A DNA stretch of 64,000 nucleotides from Acidobacteriaceae bacterium TAA 166 (lineage in GTDB: Bacteria; Acidobacteriota; Terriglobia; Terriglobales; Acidobacteriaceae). Position numbers and translations under genes: made by a program. Under the pieces are notes generated by a model. It did no database searches, was not told the DNA's origin, and saw only the letters and a program-made list of their open reading frames with translations. Below are positions 42,372 through 50,630 of this stretch, piece by piece (position 1 is the first letter of the stretch; each line of letters begins with the position of its first letter). The stretch lies in assembly GCA_000421065.1 (NCBI GenBank), contig ATWD01000001.1, forward strand, positions 3,774,001 to 3,838,000, in the 5' to 3' direction.

Positions 42372-42461
42372 GGCAACAGTCCGGGCCCCTGCCATGCAGG
42401 ATATTCTCTCCAGACGGCCGAAGGTTCGGCCTCTCTTCATCTCCCGAACTTGTTGAAAGCC

Positions 42462-43106
42462 ATGACGATAGATTCAAAGGAAGAGCTGTTCCGCATAGGT
42501 TTGATCGCCACCGATCCGCTCCGGGTGCTGGGGCTGAAGACGATCGTCGCAGAGGGCGGGAGCGCGGAGGTGATCGATGTCGACGGTCCCGGTGCTCTGG
42601 ATTCCTCCGGCGTATCGATGGTCCTGATCGACGCTGCCTGCACGGACCATCTCTTTGAGCTGATCGAAACCTTCCGGCGCTCTCGCCCTCACTTGCGGCT
42701 GATCGTGATTGGCCTGGAGGAAGATCAGGAGCATATCCAGAGGGTGATTGGTGCCGGGGCCAAGGGGTATCTGAGCCATACGGCCCGTGAGAATGAGATT
42801 CGTATGGCGATCGAGATTGTGCGGGACGGCTCGGTCTGGGCCCCTCGCAAGGTGCTGGCACGGCTGCTTGAGGCCTCCTCGACAGAGCGCCAGAACACTC
42901 CTGCTGAGCCGAAGTTTACGGAGCGGGAGACGCAGGTGCTGCAGCTTCTGGTCGCCGGACGGCCGAATCGGGAGATAGCCGATGCTCTGGGGATTGATGC
43001 GGCGACGGTCAAGGCGCATGTGGGGCGGCTGATGCGCAAGATGGGCGTGGATAACCGCATCGCTCTCAGCGTGCAGGCCGTCCATCGCAACCTGGTTGCG
43101 AAATAA
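42462..43106 (+). CDS. LuxR/FixJ-type response regulator (orphan)
   Basis: A 214-aa protein: receiver-like domain (about 10-125) and LuxR DNA-binding domain (150-214; TERETQVLQLLVAGRPNREIADALGI then ATVKAHVGRLMRKMGV). The phosphoacceptor candidate is Asp57 in MVLIDAAC and the conserved Lys101 is in GAKGYL, but the acidic pair near the N-terminus is reduced to one Asp (ATDP) and the usual Thr/Ser of strand 4 is Gly (VIGLEE). Phosphorylation may be weak or absent. No histidine kinase gene is next to it. ATG 42462 is preferred over TTG 42450. It is followed by a structured non-coding region. Confidence 0.85.
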   Translation: MTIDSKEELFRIGLIATDPLRVLGLKTIVAEGGSAEVIDVDGPGALDSSGVSMVLIDAACTDHLFELIETFRRSRPHLRLIVIGLEEDQEHIQRVIGAGAKGYLSHTARENEIRMAIEIVRDGSVWAPRKVLARLLEASSTERQNTPAEPKFTERETQVLQLLVAGRPNREIADALGIDAATVKAHVGRLMRKMGVDNRIALSVQAVHRNLVAK

Positions 43107-43197
43107 CGAGTTGCGAAATAACCGATTGCAAAAGAGCCGATGACAAAGTAATTTGATGGCCTTATGTTTGGGTACTCACATGCGAAAACTTTTAACG

Positions 43198-43337
43198 CGG
43201 AGGTCTACATACCTCCGTACCGTTGTAGATACCCTGGGGCTGAGGCAATCTTTCTACAAGCAACACAGACCTGGGAGAGGGGTTGTAGAGAGCGCGCCTG
43301 GCAAGCCAGGCACTTCTCTACAACCCCCATTTTTTCT
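43198..43337 (+). ncRNA. Structured non-coding region with mutually exclusive hairpins and terminator (attenuator or small RNA)
   Basis: Hairpin 1: CGGAGGT (43198-43204) / ACCTCCG (43211-43217). Then TTGTAGA (43223-43229), TCTACAA (43253-43259), TTGTAGA (43283-43289) and TCTACAA (43317-43323), so each TTGTAGA can pair with either TCTACAA. The last pair is inside a strong terminator: GGGGTTGTAGAGA (43279-43291) / TCTCTACAACCCC (43315-43327) with inner stem GCCTGGC / GCCAGGC and an ATTTTTTC tail. Pairing of 43253-43259 with 43283-43289 would break the terminator. It lies between the LuxR regulator and the SYLF gene. The gap 43107-43446 has no credible gene. Confidence 0.6.
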
Positions 43338-43387
43338 TTGGGGAGACAGGGCTGGAGCGTACAACGCGCTTTTCGTTTCAGTCATCA

Positions 43388-43419
43388 TATAAACTATTGC
43401 AAATAAAATGTTTATTTGC
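43388..43419 (+). promoter_or_regulatory. Possible promoter -10 and palindromic operator before the SYLF gene
   Basis: TATAAA (43388-43393) could be a -10 box, though no -35 is evident. It is followed by the perfect palindrome GCAAATAAA-ATG-TTTATTTGC (43399-43419), which would cover the transcription start and could be an operator or an mRNA 5' hairpin. Confidence 0.45.
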
Positions 43420-43446
43420 GCCTCAGAAAGAAAGGCTGGAATACCC

Positions 43447-44160
43447 ATGGAACGTTGGATGAAGCATTGGTCTGGATTGGCGTGTGTGGCGGCGATGGCA
43501 TTGAGCACATCGTCTGCTTCGGCAGCAACCGATAAGGCGAAGCTGGCGGAGCGGCTACAGGATGCGCAGGCCGTTGTGACGCAGATTATGGCGACTCCGG
43601 ATAAGTCGATTCCCTCAGGCATCCTCTCCGGGGCAACGTGCCTGGCGGTGATTCCAAGCTTCAAAAAGGCGGCCTTCATCGTCGGGGCGCAATATGGACA
43701 GGGTGTGGCCACCTGCAGGACGCCACACGGCTGGAGCGCCCCTGTCTTCGTACAGCTGACCGGAGGAAGCGTGGGCTTCCAGATCGGCGGTCAGGCGACG
43801 GATCTGATCATCGTTGCGATGAATCAGCAGGGACTTCAGGACATGCTGAAGAATAAGTTCAAGATCGGCGCCGATGCCGCTGCCTCGGCTGGTCCTGTGG
43901 GCCGCAATGCGCAGGCAGGCACGGACTGGAAGCTGAATGCGGAGCTGCTGACTTACTCTCGGAGCAAGGGACTGTTTGCCGGCATCGATCTGGATGGTAC
44001 CGTTCTGTCGCAGAACGAAGACGATACGCGTGCGTTCTATGGCAATGCGATTCCCTTCGAGACGATTCTGAAGGGCAATCATGAGACACCTGAGGAGGCT
44101 CGTCCGTTCGTGCGGACAGTCGCCAAGTACTTTGTTGAGGCTCGCGACCAAAACAAGTAA
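43447..44160 (+). CDS. Exported lipid-binding SYLF-domain protein (Ysc84-like)
   Basis: A 237-aa protein from MERWMKHWSGL with a signal peptide (ending SSASAA) and a SYLF domain: RLQDAQAVVTQIM, IPSGILSGATCLAVIPSFKKAAFIVGAQYGQGV, VFVQLTGGSVGFQIGGQATDLIIVAMN, and YSRSKGLFAGIDLDGTVL. SYLF proteins bind phosphoinositides in eukaryotes; the bacterial role is unknown. The frame opens 39 nt upstream inside the palindrome, but the signal peptide supports the ATG at 43447. Expression may depend on the structured leader region upstream. A terminator follows. Confidence 0.85.
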   Translation: MERWMKHWSGLACVAAMALSTSSASAATDKAKLAERLQDAQAVVTQIMATPDKSIPSGILSGATCLAVIPSFKKAAFIVGAQYGQGVATCRTPHGWSAPVFVQLTGGSVGFQIGGQATDLIIVAMNQQGLQDMLKNKFKIGADAAASAGPVGRNAQAGTDWKLNAELLTYSRSKGLFAGIDLDGTVLSQNEDDTRAFYGNAIPFETILKGNHETPEEARPFVRTVAKYFVEARDQNK

Positions 44161-44183
44161 TGGGATTGGTTGTCGATCGAAAG

Positions 44184-44210
44184 GGGGCGGCCTCAGGCCG
44201 CCCTCTTTCT
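44184..44210 (+). terminator. Rho-independent terminator after the SYLF gene
   Basis: Stem GGGCGGCCT (44185-44193) / AGGCCGCCC (44195-44203) with a tight loop, then TCTTTCT. Confidence 0.8.
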
Positions 44211-44255
44211 TGCGTTAAAAGAGAGGCTTGCAGGTGTTGCATTTAGACTGGAGAC

Positions 44256-45200
44256 TTGAACGGCGTAACAGGGAAAGATCCGGAACTGGGGGAGGTCTCG
44301 CTCCGCGAGCGTGTGGAGTTCGCAGCCGTATGGGTGATGGCACGGCTGTTGGGATCGCTTTCGCGGCCGGTCGCCCGCGGCGTCGGAGGAATGATCGGAG
44401 ATCTGGTTTACTACGCTCTCTCGCGTCTTCGGCGTGTGGGAGAGCGTAATCTGACGCTGGCCTTTCCTGAGATGACCGCCGGCCCCAGGAAGAAGATTTT
44501 GCGCGAGGTCTACCGCAAACTGGGCTATCTTTTAGCGGAGTTCTGTCTGATGTCGAGGTATACGCCGGAGCAGGCGAGCCGCTTTATCCGCTATGAAGGA
44601 CTGGAAAACTATCTCAGGGCGCGGGATCGGGGCAAGGGGGTTTTGGTGCTGACCGGGCACCTGGGCGCATGGGAGCTCTCGAGCTTTTACCACTCGCTGA
44701 TGGGATATCCGATGGGGATGGTGATTCGAAGGCTCGATAATCCTCTGGTGGACCGTTTCGTGAACCGGATCCGTTGCCTGCATGGAAACCGTGTGATCCA
44801 CAAGAACGATTTCGCCCGGGGGTTGATTGCGTCGATGCGAGCGGGGGAGACGGTGGGAATTTTGATGGATACGAATATGACTCCTCCGCAGGGGGTCTTT
44901 GTGCCCTTCTTTGGAGTGGAGGCGTGTACGGCGAGCGGAATGGCGCGTGTGGCTCCCAAGACCGGCGCAGCGGTGGTTCCGGGCTTTTTATTGTGGGAGA
45001 AGAGCGAAGGCCGTTATGTCTTGCACTTTGGCGAAGAGCTGCCCGTGATCTCGACGGGAGATGCAGAGGTCGATGCTGAGGCCAACACGGCGGCATTCAC
45101 CGCCGTAATCGAGAGCTACGTGCGGCGCTATCCTGAACAATGGTTATGGATGCACCGGCGCTGGAAGACGCGTCCGGTTGGAGAAGAGGGGATTTACTGA
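44256..45200 (+). CDS. Lipid A acyltransferase, LpxL/HtrB family
   Basis: A 314-aa membrane-associated acyltransferase from a TTG start. The HX4(D/E) catalytic motif is TGHLGAWEL with His135 and Glu140; it is followed by [19 protein letters not shown] and [21 protein letters not shown], typical for the late lipid A acyltransferase family. An N-terminal hydrophobic segment (about 20-55) anchors it to the inner membrane. It adds a secondary acyl chain to lipid A or a related glycolipid. Its stop overlaps the start of lpxD (TGATG), so both lipid A steps are translationally coupled. Confidence 0.88.
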   Translation: MNGVTGKDPELGEVSLRERVEFAAVWVMARLLGSLSRPVARGVGGMIGDLVYYALSRLRRVGERNLTLAFPEMTAGPRKKILREVYRKLGYLLAEFCLMSRYTPEQASRFIRYEGLENYLRARDRGKGVLVLTGHLGAWELSSFYHSLMGYPMGMVIRRLDNPLVDRFVNRIRCLHGNRVIHKNDFARGLIASMRAGETVGILMDTNMTPPQGVFVPFFGVEACTASGMARVAPKTGAAVVPGFLLWEKSEGRYVLHFGEELPVISTGDAEVDAEANTAAFTAVIESYVRRYPEQWLWMHRRWKTRPVGEEGIY

Positions 45201-46150
45201 TGGCGAGCGTGGGAGAGATTGCGGCGTGGCTGGGTGCGGTCGCTTCGGCAGAGGTGAGCGATCGAATCATCACGCGCATTTCAAGCATCGAGGGAGCGGA
45301 CAGGGATGCCATGGTCTTCGCGGTCGGGGAACCGGCTTTGTTGGAGGCGCTGCGGTCGCAGGCTGGCCTGGTGCTGGCCTCGTTGCGCGATATCGACGGC
45401 AATCCCTATGCAGACGGGGTCGAGGATGCGCGCTTGTTGAAGGTTGCCGATGCCCGCTATGGATTTGCTCTTGTGGCTGGGCGCCTGAAAGATAGCCCTC
45501 AAGAGGGTGAGCCGAGTGTGCATCCGACCGCTTTGGTCGACGAGACCGCCTCCCTGGGAGCGGGCACCGTGATTGGGCCAGGCGGGGTGCTCGAAGCAGA
45601 GGTGAAAATCGGGGCTCGATGCATGATCGGGCCTCGGGTCACGATCCACGCTGGCGTTGTTCTGGGGGACGATTGCGTGGTTCAGGCCGGAGCGGTGCTG
45701 GGATCGACTGGCTTCGGCTATGCGAGGAACCGCGAGACGGGAGAGTATCTTCTGTTTCCGCAGCAAGGGAGGCTGATCGTCGAAGACAGGGTGGAGATCG
45801 GAGCCAACACCACCATCGACCGGGGAGCTCTCGGAGAGACCAGGATCGGCAGGGGAACGAAGATCGACAATCTGGTTCACATCGGACATAACTGCGTGAT
45901 TGGAAAGAATGTTGTGATTGCAGCCCAGACCGGCATCTCGGGATCGAGCGTGGTCGAGGACGGGGCAGTTCTCGGCGGCCAGGTCGGCATTGGGGAGCAC
46001 GCAACGGTGGGCGCGGGCGTGATTCTGGGCGGCGGTGCCGGAGTCCTAAGCGGAAAGAAGATGTACGGTAAGGGAGAGGTCTTCTGGGGAAGGCCGGCGA
46101 GGCCGCTCAAGGAGTATCTGCGCGACCTGGCGCGTTTGAAACGCAGGTAA
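45200..46150 (+). CDS. lpxD: UDP-3-O-acylglucosamine N-acyltransferase LpxD
   Basis: A 316-aa protein: an N-terminal uridine-binding domain (about 1-100) and a left-handed beta-helix of hexapeptide repeats ([36 protein letters not shown]) with the catalytic His in [12 protein letters not shown]. The conserved GFGYARN segment is present ([10 protein letters not shown]-like, in [13 protein letters not shown]). It transfers the N-linked hydroxyacyl chain in lipid A synthesis. The ATG at 45200 overlaps the lpxL stop. Acidobacteria often carry lpxD apart from lpxA/fabZ, as here. Confidence 0.92.
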   Translation: MASVGEIAAWLGAVASAEVSDRIITRISSIEGADRDAMVFAVGEPALLEALRSQAGLVLASLRDIDGNPYADGVEDARLLKVADARYGFALVAGRLKDSPQEGEPSVHPTALVDETASLGAGTVIGPGGVLEAEVKIGARCMIGPRVTIHAGVVLGDDCVVQAGAVLGSTGFGYARNRETGEYLLFPQQGRLIVEDRVEIGANTTIDRGALGETRIGRGTKIDNLVHIGHNCVIGKNVVIAAQTGISGSSVVEDGAVLGGQVGIGEHATVGAGVILGGGAGVLSGKKMYGKGEVFWGRPARPLKEYLRDLARLKRR

Positions 46151-46166
46151 ATCAAGGAGGCTGGCG

Positions 46167-46793
46167 ATGGCGATTGTGGTGGTTGGGGGGCACTCGCGGA
46201 ACATCGGCAAGACCAGCGTCGTCGAAGGCCTGATCCGGGGAACGCCGGAGAGACGGTGGACCGCGTTCAAGATTACACAGTTCGGTCATGGCATGTGCTC
46301 GGCCAATGGCGAGCCCTGCGACTGCGAGACCGCGGAGCACACCGCCGCGGTCAGCGAGGAGAGGGACCGTTCGGGCGGGACAGACTCCTCGCGCTACCTG
46401 TCTGCTGGAGCGTTGCGGTCGCTATGGGTGAGAACCCGCACCGGAAATCTTGCCGAGGCGATGCCACGCATCCGCAAGGAGTTGGAACGGGCGGAGAACG
46501 CGATGATCGAGTCGAACAGCATCCTGCGATTCCTTCGTCCCGATCTCTACCTGAGCGTTCTCGATCCGTCGGTAGCTGATTTCAAAGACTCGGCGCGCCT
46601 CTATCTGGACCGTGCCGATGCGGTGCTGGTACCCGAGGGCATTCTGGGCCGGCCGGAATGGAAGGGTGTCTCCCTCAAACTGGTCAAGGATACTCCTGTG
46701 CTTGCAATCAGGCCTCCTGAGTATGTAACGGCCGAGGTGCTTCGGTTTATGGAGGAACGTCTCGCCTTGGGAATGAAGACAAACGCTTCATAA
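46167..46793 (+). CDS. P-loop protein of unknown function with Cys cluster (MobB-like N-terminus)
   Basis: A 208-aa protein whose start, MAIVVVGGHSRNIGKTS, is a P-loop (7-17) like that of MobB and related small GTP-binding accessory proteins. It then has a cysteine/histidine set, C44, C51, C53 and H58 (GMCSANGEPCDCETAEH), that could hold a metal, and later SLWVRTRTGNLAEAMPRI and ADAVLVPEGILGRPEW. I do not recognise a specific family; the close position after lpxD (16-nt gap, AAGGAGG before the start) suggests co-expression with lipid A genes. Nucleotide binding is likely; the reaction is unknown. Confidence 0.75.
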   Translation: MAIVVVGGHSRNIGKTSVVEGLIRGTPERRWTAFKITQFGHGMCSANGEPCDCETAEHTAAVSEERDRSGGTDSSRYLSAGALRSLWVRTRTGNLAEAMPRIRKELERAENAMIESNSILRFLRPDLYLSVLDPSVADFKDSARLYLDRADAVLVPEGILGRPEWKGVSLKLVKDTPVLAIRPPEYVTAEVLRFMEERLALGMKTNAS

Positions 46794-46865
46794 AACGGAT
46801 TTTATGATTTGCAATTAATCGGTTATGCTTCTCCGCTTCATGGTGTGAGAAGATAGCTCGCTTGG

Positions 46866-48188
46866 ATGAAACGGTCCAAGGGGTCAGTGAGTCGAACGAA
46901 CTGGGCCACGCAGATGTTTTTGCGAAGGGGTAGCGTAGGGGAGGAGAACCCGGGCTACATCATCCCGGGCCATGCGATGGATACGACGACGCTGGTTCTT
47001 GCAAATGTTTTACTATTTGCTCTGTGCACTACCGTGGTTCTGATCAACACCAGGATCGTCGGAGGGATGCGCAGCGCACTGTGGTTTGCAGGGGCGAATC
47101 TCTGCCGCGGCGTTTCGATGTTACTGGTAGGAGTAGATTGGCTGCACCTGGAGCCGTCGCGCTTCTCCGAAATGGCAAGCGCGCTTCTCTCGATGTTCGG
47201 CGTCGTCTTGCTTCATCGTGCCTTCGCGGAGATGTTAGAGCGGAGACCGATTCTGCAGGGAATCCAGCTTGGGCTGTTGGGCGCCACCACGATCATCTCG
47301 CTTTATCTGATGATCTTTCCGTCGACTCTTACCCTGCCTTCCTCGCTGCTCTTTGGATCGCTTGCGATTCAATACGGCCTGATATCGTTCCTGGTCGGTC
47401 GATTCTCCACCGAGGATGTGGGTCCTGTGGGGTGGCTGACCAGCCTGATACTGGGACTTTATACGGCGATCTTCCTCGTAAGACTGGTGTATTCGCTGGA
47501 GATGAGATGGCCCGGGGATCCGGCTACCTCGAGCGGGCTCGCCCATCTCTGGCTGACAGCCTGCCTGATGACGACGGCGGCGACCACCTTCGGATTCATG
47601 TCGATGTCGACGGCTAGGCTGCGGATGGAGCTGATGTGGCGCGCCCAGGTCGATGACCTTACCGGGCTGTTGAACCGCTGGGCGCTGAAGCGGATGGCGC
47701 TGAAGGAGATCCAGCGGTGCCGCCGCAACAACAGCTCGCTGGCGGTGGTGATGATGGATCTCGACGGCCTGAAGCTGGTCAACGACACCAAGGGACACAG
47801 CTGCGGCGATGTCGTGCTGCAGGCGGTGGCTGGAATTCTTCAGGAGACCATACGGATGGACGATTCCGTCGCCCGGATGGGAGGGGATGAGTTCTGCGTT
47901 CTACTGCCGGAGACCTCGATGCAGGAGGCGCTGGTGGTGGCCGAACGCCTGCGGGCGGAGATCGAAGATCTCGTCGTCCGATATCGCGGCGAGACGGTCG
48001 GGACCCGCGCCAGCCTGGGGGTCGCCTCCTCCGATCTCTCCGGGCTGGACTGGCAGAATCTTGTCGACGATAGCGACGCCGCCCTCTACCGGGCCAAACG
48101 CGAGGGAAAGAATCGCGTGATCGCGGCGGCCGTCCTGGTGGTCGAAGATCCGAAGACGAGATGGTCCCAGCGTCCGGACGAGGCCTGA
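46866..48188 (+). CDS. Membrane diguanylate cyclase (GGDEF)
   Basis: A 440-aa protein with about 6-7 N-terminal membrane helices (40-235) and a GGDEF domain. Active-site motif GGDEF is at 339-343, preceded by MMDLDGLKLVNDTKGHSCGD and DDLTGLLNR. The inhibitory I-site RxxD is intact: RMDD at 330-333, five residues before GGDEF, so product feedback by c-di-GMP is expected. It makes c-di-GMP from two GTP; the membrane part is probably the sensor. Methionines at 46866 and 46977 are both possible starts; neither has a clear ribosome site. A terminator hairpin overlaps the end of the gene. A YajQ-type protein, a possible c-di-GMP receptor, is encoded at 55242. Confidence 0.92.
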   Translation: MKRSKGSVSRTNWATQMFLRRGSVGEENPGYIIPGHAMDTTTLVLANVLLFALCTTVVLINTRIVGGMRSALWFAGANLCRGVSMLLVGVDWLHLEPSRFSEMASALLSMFGVVLLHRAFAEMLERRPILQGIQLGLLGATTIISLYLMIFPSTLTLPSSLLFGSLAIQYGLISFLVGRFSTEDVGPVGWLTSLILGLYTAIFLVRLVYSLEMRWPGDPATSSGLAHLWLTACLMTTAATTFGFMSMSTARLRMELMWRAQVDDLTGLLNRWALKRMALKEIQRCRRNNSSLAVVMMDLDGLKLVNDTKGHSCGDVVLQAVAGILQETIRMDDSVARMGGDEFCVLLPETSMQEALVVAERLRAEIEDLVVRYRGETVGTRASLGVASSDLSGLDWQNLVDDSDAALYRAKREGKNRVIAAAVLVVEDPKTRWSQRPDEA

Positions 48189-48203
48189 AGGAGCCTCGTC
48201 TTT
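48177..48203. terminator. Shared terminator overlapping the ends of two convergent genes
   Basis: GACGAGGC (48177-48184) / GCCTCGTC (48193-48200) with an 8-nt loop and TTT on the right. The left arm is in the last codons of the GGDEF gene and the tail touches the stop codon of bshB1, a very compact arrangement. Confidence 0.6.
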
Positions 48204-48918
48204 AGATGGATTGAACGGGAAGCGTCATTAGATCGCCCACCAGGCCGACCTCCTTCTGCACGAAGGGCTCGGCGTAACGCACGCCGGCCAGCAGGCCGTA
48301 GAACCGAGCCGTGGCGAAGGTGCGTTCCCGAATATCCTCCTCTGGAACGAAGAGGCCGCCTCCCGCGGTCTGATTCGCGTACTGGGAGCGGTAGGCGAGC
48401 AGCGATTGCAGCCGTTGTTCCATGTAGGGCGTGATATCGACGACGAAGGAGGGCCTCACATCGGCGTAGAGCGAGGCGTAGAGAATCTTGTAGGGCCGGT
48501 GCGGGGCGGCCGTACTTCCCGGAATCTCAAGCTTGCTCAGACCCGAGACAAAACAGGCTTCGTAACCCAGGGTGGCCGAGGTGTAATGGTCGGGATGACG
48601 CCCTTGCCAGTAGGGGAGGATCACAACGCGGGGGCGCAGCCGGCGCAGGACCTCTGCCACCTTGATGCGGTTGGGAAGGGTATTCTCGACGTTGCCGTCG
48701 GGAAGATCCAGAGCCTCGCGATGAGCGACGTTCAGGATACGAGCAGCGGCTTCGGCCTCGGAGCGCCGGTCGTCCGCGGTTCCGCGGGTGCCGGACTCTC
48801 CCTGGGTAAGGTCGAGGATGCCGGTCTTCCAGCCCTGGGCCTGCATCGCCAGCAGCGTGCCCCCGCAGGTCTGTTCTACGTCGTCACGATGCGCCGCAAT
48901 TGCGAGAATGTCGAGCAT
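48202..48918 (-). CDS. bshB1: BshB1-type N-acetylglucosaminyl-malate deacetylase (PIG-L family)
   Basis: A 238-aa LmbE/PIG-L family zinc deacetylase. The metal motif is AHRDDVE (9-15), where Arg replaces the usual Pro of AHPDD, and the third ligand is the His of GRHPDH. LDLTQGESGTRG and ALDLPDGNVENT are close to bacillithiol-pathway BshB1 proteins, which remove the acetyl from GlcNAc-malate. Acidobacteria are among the groups predicted to make bacillithiol-like thiols. No bshA or bshC is nearby, so the assignment rests on sequence alone. Convergent with the GGDEF gene. Confidence 0.85.
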   Translation of the reverse strand: MLDILAIAAHRDDVEQTCGGTLLAMQAQGWKTGILDLTQGESGTRGTADDRRSEAEAAARILNVAHREALDLPDGNVENTLPNRIKVAEVLRRLRPRVVILPYWQGRHPDHYTSATLGYEACFVSGLSKLEIPGSTAAPHRPYKILYASLYADVRPSFVVDITPYMEQRLQSLLAYRSQYANQTAGGGLFVPEEDIRERTFATARFYGLLAGVRYAEPFVQKEVGLVGDLMTLPVQSI

Positions 48919-48993
48919 AAAAGGGCCCTTCGCTAAAATGCCCCACTCACGCGTCGCATGAATGGGGCACTCGGTTGGGAGACGGACCTGGCC

Positions 48994-50472
48994 TCAGTTG
49001 GCGTCGTTCGTGGCAGCGTCCATAAAGGCTACGTCGAGCGCCGTGCCTTGAATGGTGAAGTTGGCGTTGTTGATCTCAGAGCCGTCGGCCGTGTTGAACG
49101 CATGAACCTGCCCGCCATAGGCGGTATACATCTTGTGCAGACCCTGAACCCAGCAAAGGCCGGTGAGATCGCCGTAGTAGAACTGATTTTCATTGGCGTT
49201 CGGGTAAGGAACTGGGACAGGGGAGCTGGGATCGGGATTGGCGTCGGGGACGACCTTCGCGGTCTTCGCGCCGAGGTCGTACCGCGTCAGGCAGTTGTAG
49301 TTCTGCTTCAGCTTCGCGCGCTCTCCGGTGGCGCAGCTCTGGGAACCGATCCAGAGGGTATTGTCGTCGCCCAGAAGCATCTTGCTGTGATAGCCGTCCG
49401 AGATGGAGTACTGTCCGGTGACCGTGTTTGAGCTCAGGTCGATCGTCGACAGGAAGCCGGCAAAGAGACCGTCGGGCTGAAGCTGTTGCCCGGCCACATA
49501 GAGCGTCGTCCCATCGGCAAGCACGGCGGTTGCTCCCCCCGGTACGGCGAAGCTTCCGGTCACGGGCGAGGGGTAGGGAGCTGAGGTCGGATAGTTGTCG
49601 ACGCGCAGGTTACCCTGCGGCATCATGGTGATGCCCGCCTTCGAGCCTCCGCACTCGGGACCGCAGTTCAGAACGTAGGCGGTGGTGCCGTCGAGCGAGA
49701 AGTACGCTCCCACTGGACGGTCGAGGCTCGGGCTATTGGGATTGTCAGGCACTGGAACCACGCACCATACTGGCACATTGAAGGGCTGGCAATCGACGGC
49801 TCCGGGCACCGCGGGCTGGTTCTGATTGAGTCGCAGCAGGCGGTACAGCGTATTCGAGTTGCGTACCATCGCCAGAATGACCGAGTCGCCCTCGTTGACC
49901 GCTACGCGATAGGCGTTGGGCAGATTCAGCTGGTAGGTTCCGCCGTTGGTGTTATCGATCACCGTGACCACGCCGACGGCTGAGACCGCTGCATAGACGT
50001 GCTTGAAGTTGACCGGCACGGCGACCGAGTCGGCCCTGGCCGGGAGTGTTCCGCCCGTCCCCGCCGAGGCCTCTTTCCCGTAATCGATCTTGGTCAGGGA
50101 GCCATCTCCAGTGGAGTAGACATAGCCCAAGACCTGCTCTGGAAAGTTGAAGATTGTTCCGGGCGTACCTGCGGAGAATCCCGAGATCGTAAAGGTGGAG
50201 TTGGGATTGAAGATGTTGTTGCGGATATCGCGCTGCGCGTCCAGGATCTGGAGAGCTCCCGAGGTGCTGGTTCCGGTGCCGTTAACCGCAATGCTGACCA
50301 GCACGCGCGTCGACAGCTTGCTGGGAGGGATCGGCCTGTTGGCGAACGTGAACTGAGGGAACTTGTAGTAGCGCACGCCGCAGGAGGTCAACCCAAGAGT
50401 GACGATAGCAATCATGAGGCCGCAGAAGAACTGGGCGCGGAACGAATGGGAAAAGGGACTTCTGATCTTCAA
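48994..50472 (-). CDS. Predicted lipoprotein with beta-propeller repeats
   Basis: About 492 aa from a TTG start at 50470-50472; a longer frame exists upstream but reads into the promoter of the divergent gene. The signal ends in a lipobox, GLTSC, with lipid-anchored Cys31. The body is YncE/NHL-like propeller repeats (VVTVIDNTNGGTYQLNLPN, AYFSLDGTTAYVLNCGPEC, LSTIDLSSNTVTGQYSISDG). Function unknown; such propellers are typical surface proteins in acidobacteria. Divergent from the metH/metF-type gene. Confidence 0.78.
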   Translation of the reverse strand: MKIRSPFSHSFRAQFFCGLMIAIVTLGLTSCGVRYYKFPQFTFANRPIPPSKLSTRVLVSIAVNGTGTSTSGALQILDAQRDIRNNIFNPNSTFTISGFSAGTPGTIFNFPEQVLGYVYSTGDGSLTKIDYGKEASAGTGGTLPARADSVAVPVNFKHVYAAVSAVGVVTVIDNTNGGTYQLNLPNAYRVAVNEGDSVILAMVRNSNTLYRLLRLNQNQPAVPGAVDCQPFNVPVWCVVPVPDNPNSPSLDRPVGAYFSLDGTTAYVLNCGPECGGSKAGITMMPQGNLRVDNYPTSAPYPSPVTGSFAVPGGATAVLADGTTLYVAGQQLQPDGLFAGFLSTIDLSSNTVTGQYSISDGYHSKMLLGDDNTLWIGSQSCATGERAKLKQNYNCLTRYDLGAKTAKVVPDANPDPSSPVPVPYPNANENQFYYGDLTGLCWVQGLHKMYTAYGGQVHAFNTADGSEINNANFTIQGTALDVAFMDAATNDAN

Positions 50473-50630
50473 CGGTGACTGACTCCGAACGGCGCTCCAG
50501 GCAAGCTTGCGGCTAACGCCCCTGTCGCAAAGTATAACAAAGCGAACCCTCGAGAGGGTGCAGGGTTGCGCGGGATTTGGACGATAGAGCCGCTTATCTC
50601 TAAGATAAACAGAATAGGCAGAGACCAAGA

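Noticed and set aside
50473-50630. Possible SAM riboswitch before the homocysteine methyltransferase/MTHFR gene
   Set aside because: Only short hairpins (ACCCTCGAGAGGGT, TTATCT/AGATAA) are present; none of the S-box or SAM-II core segments was found.
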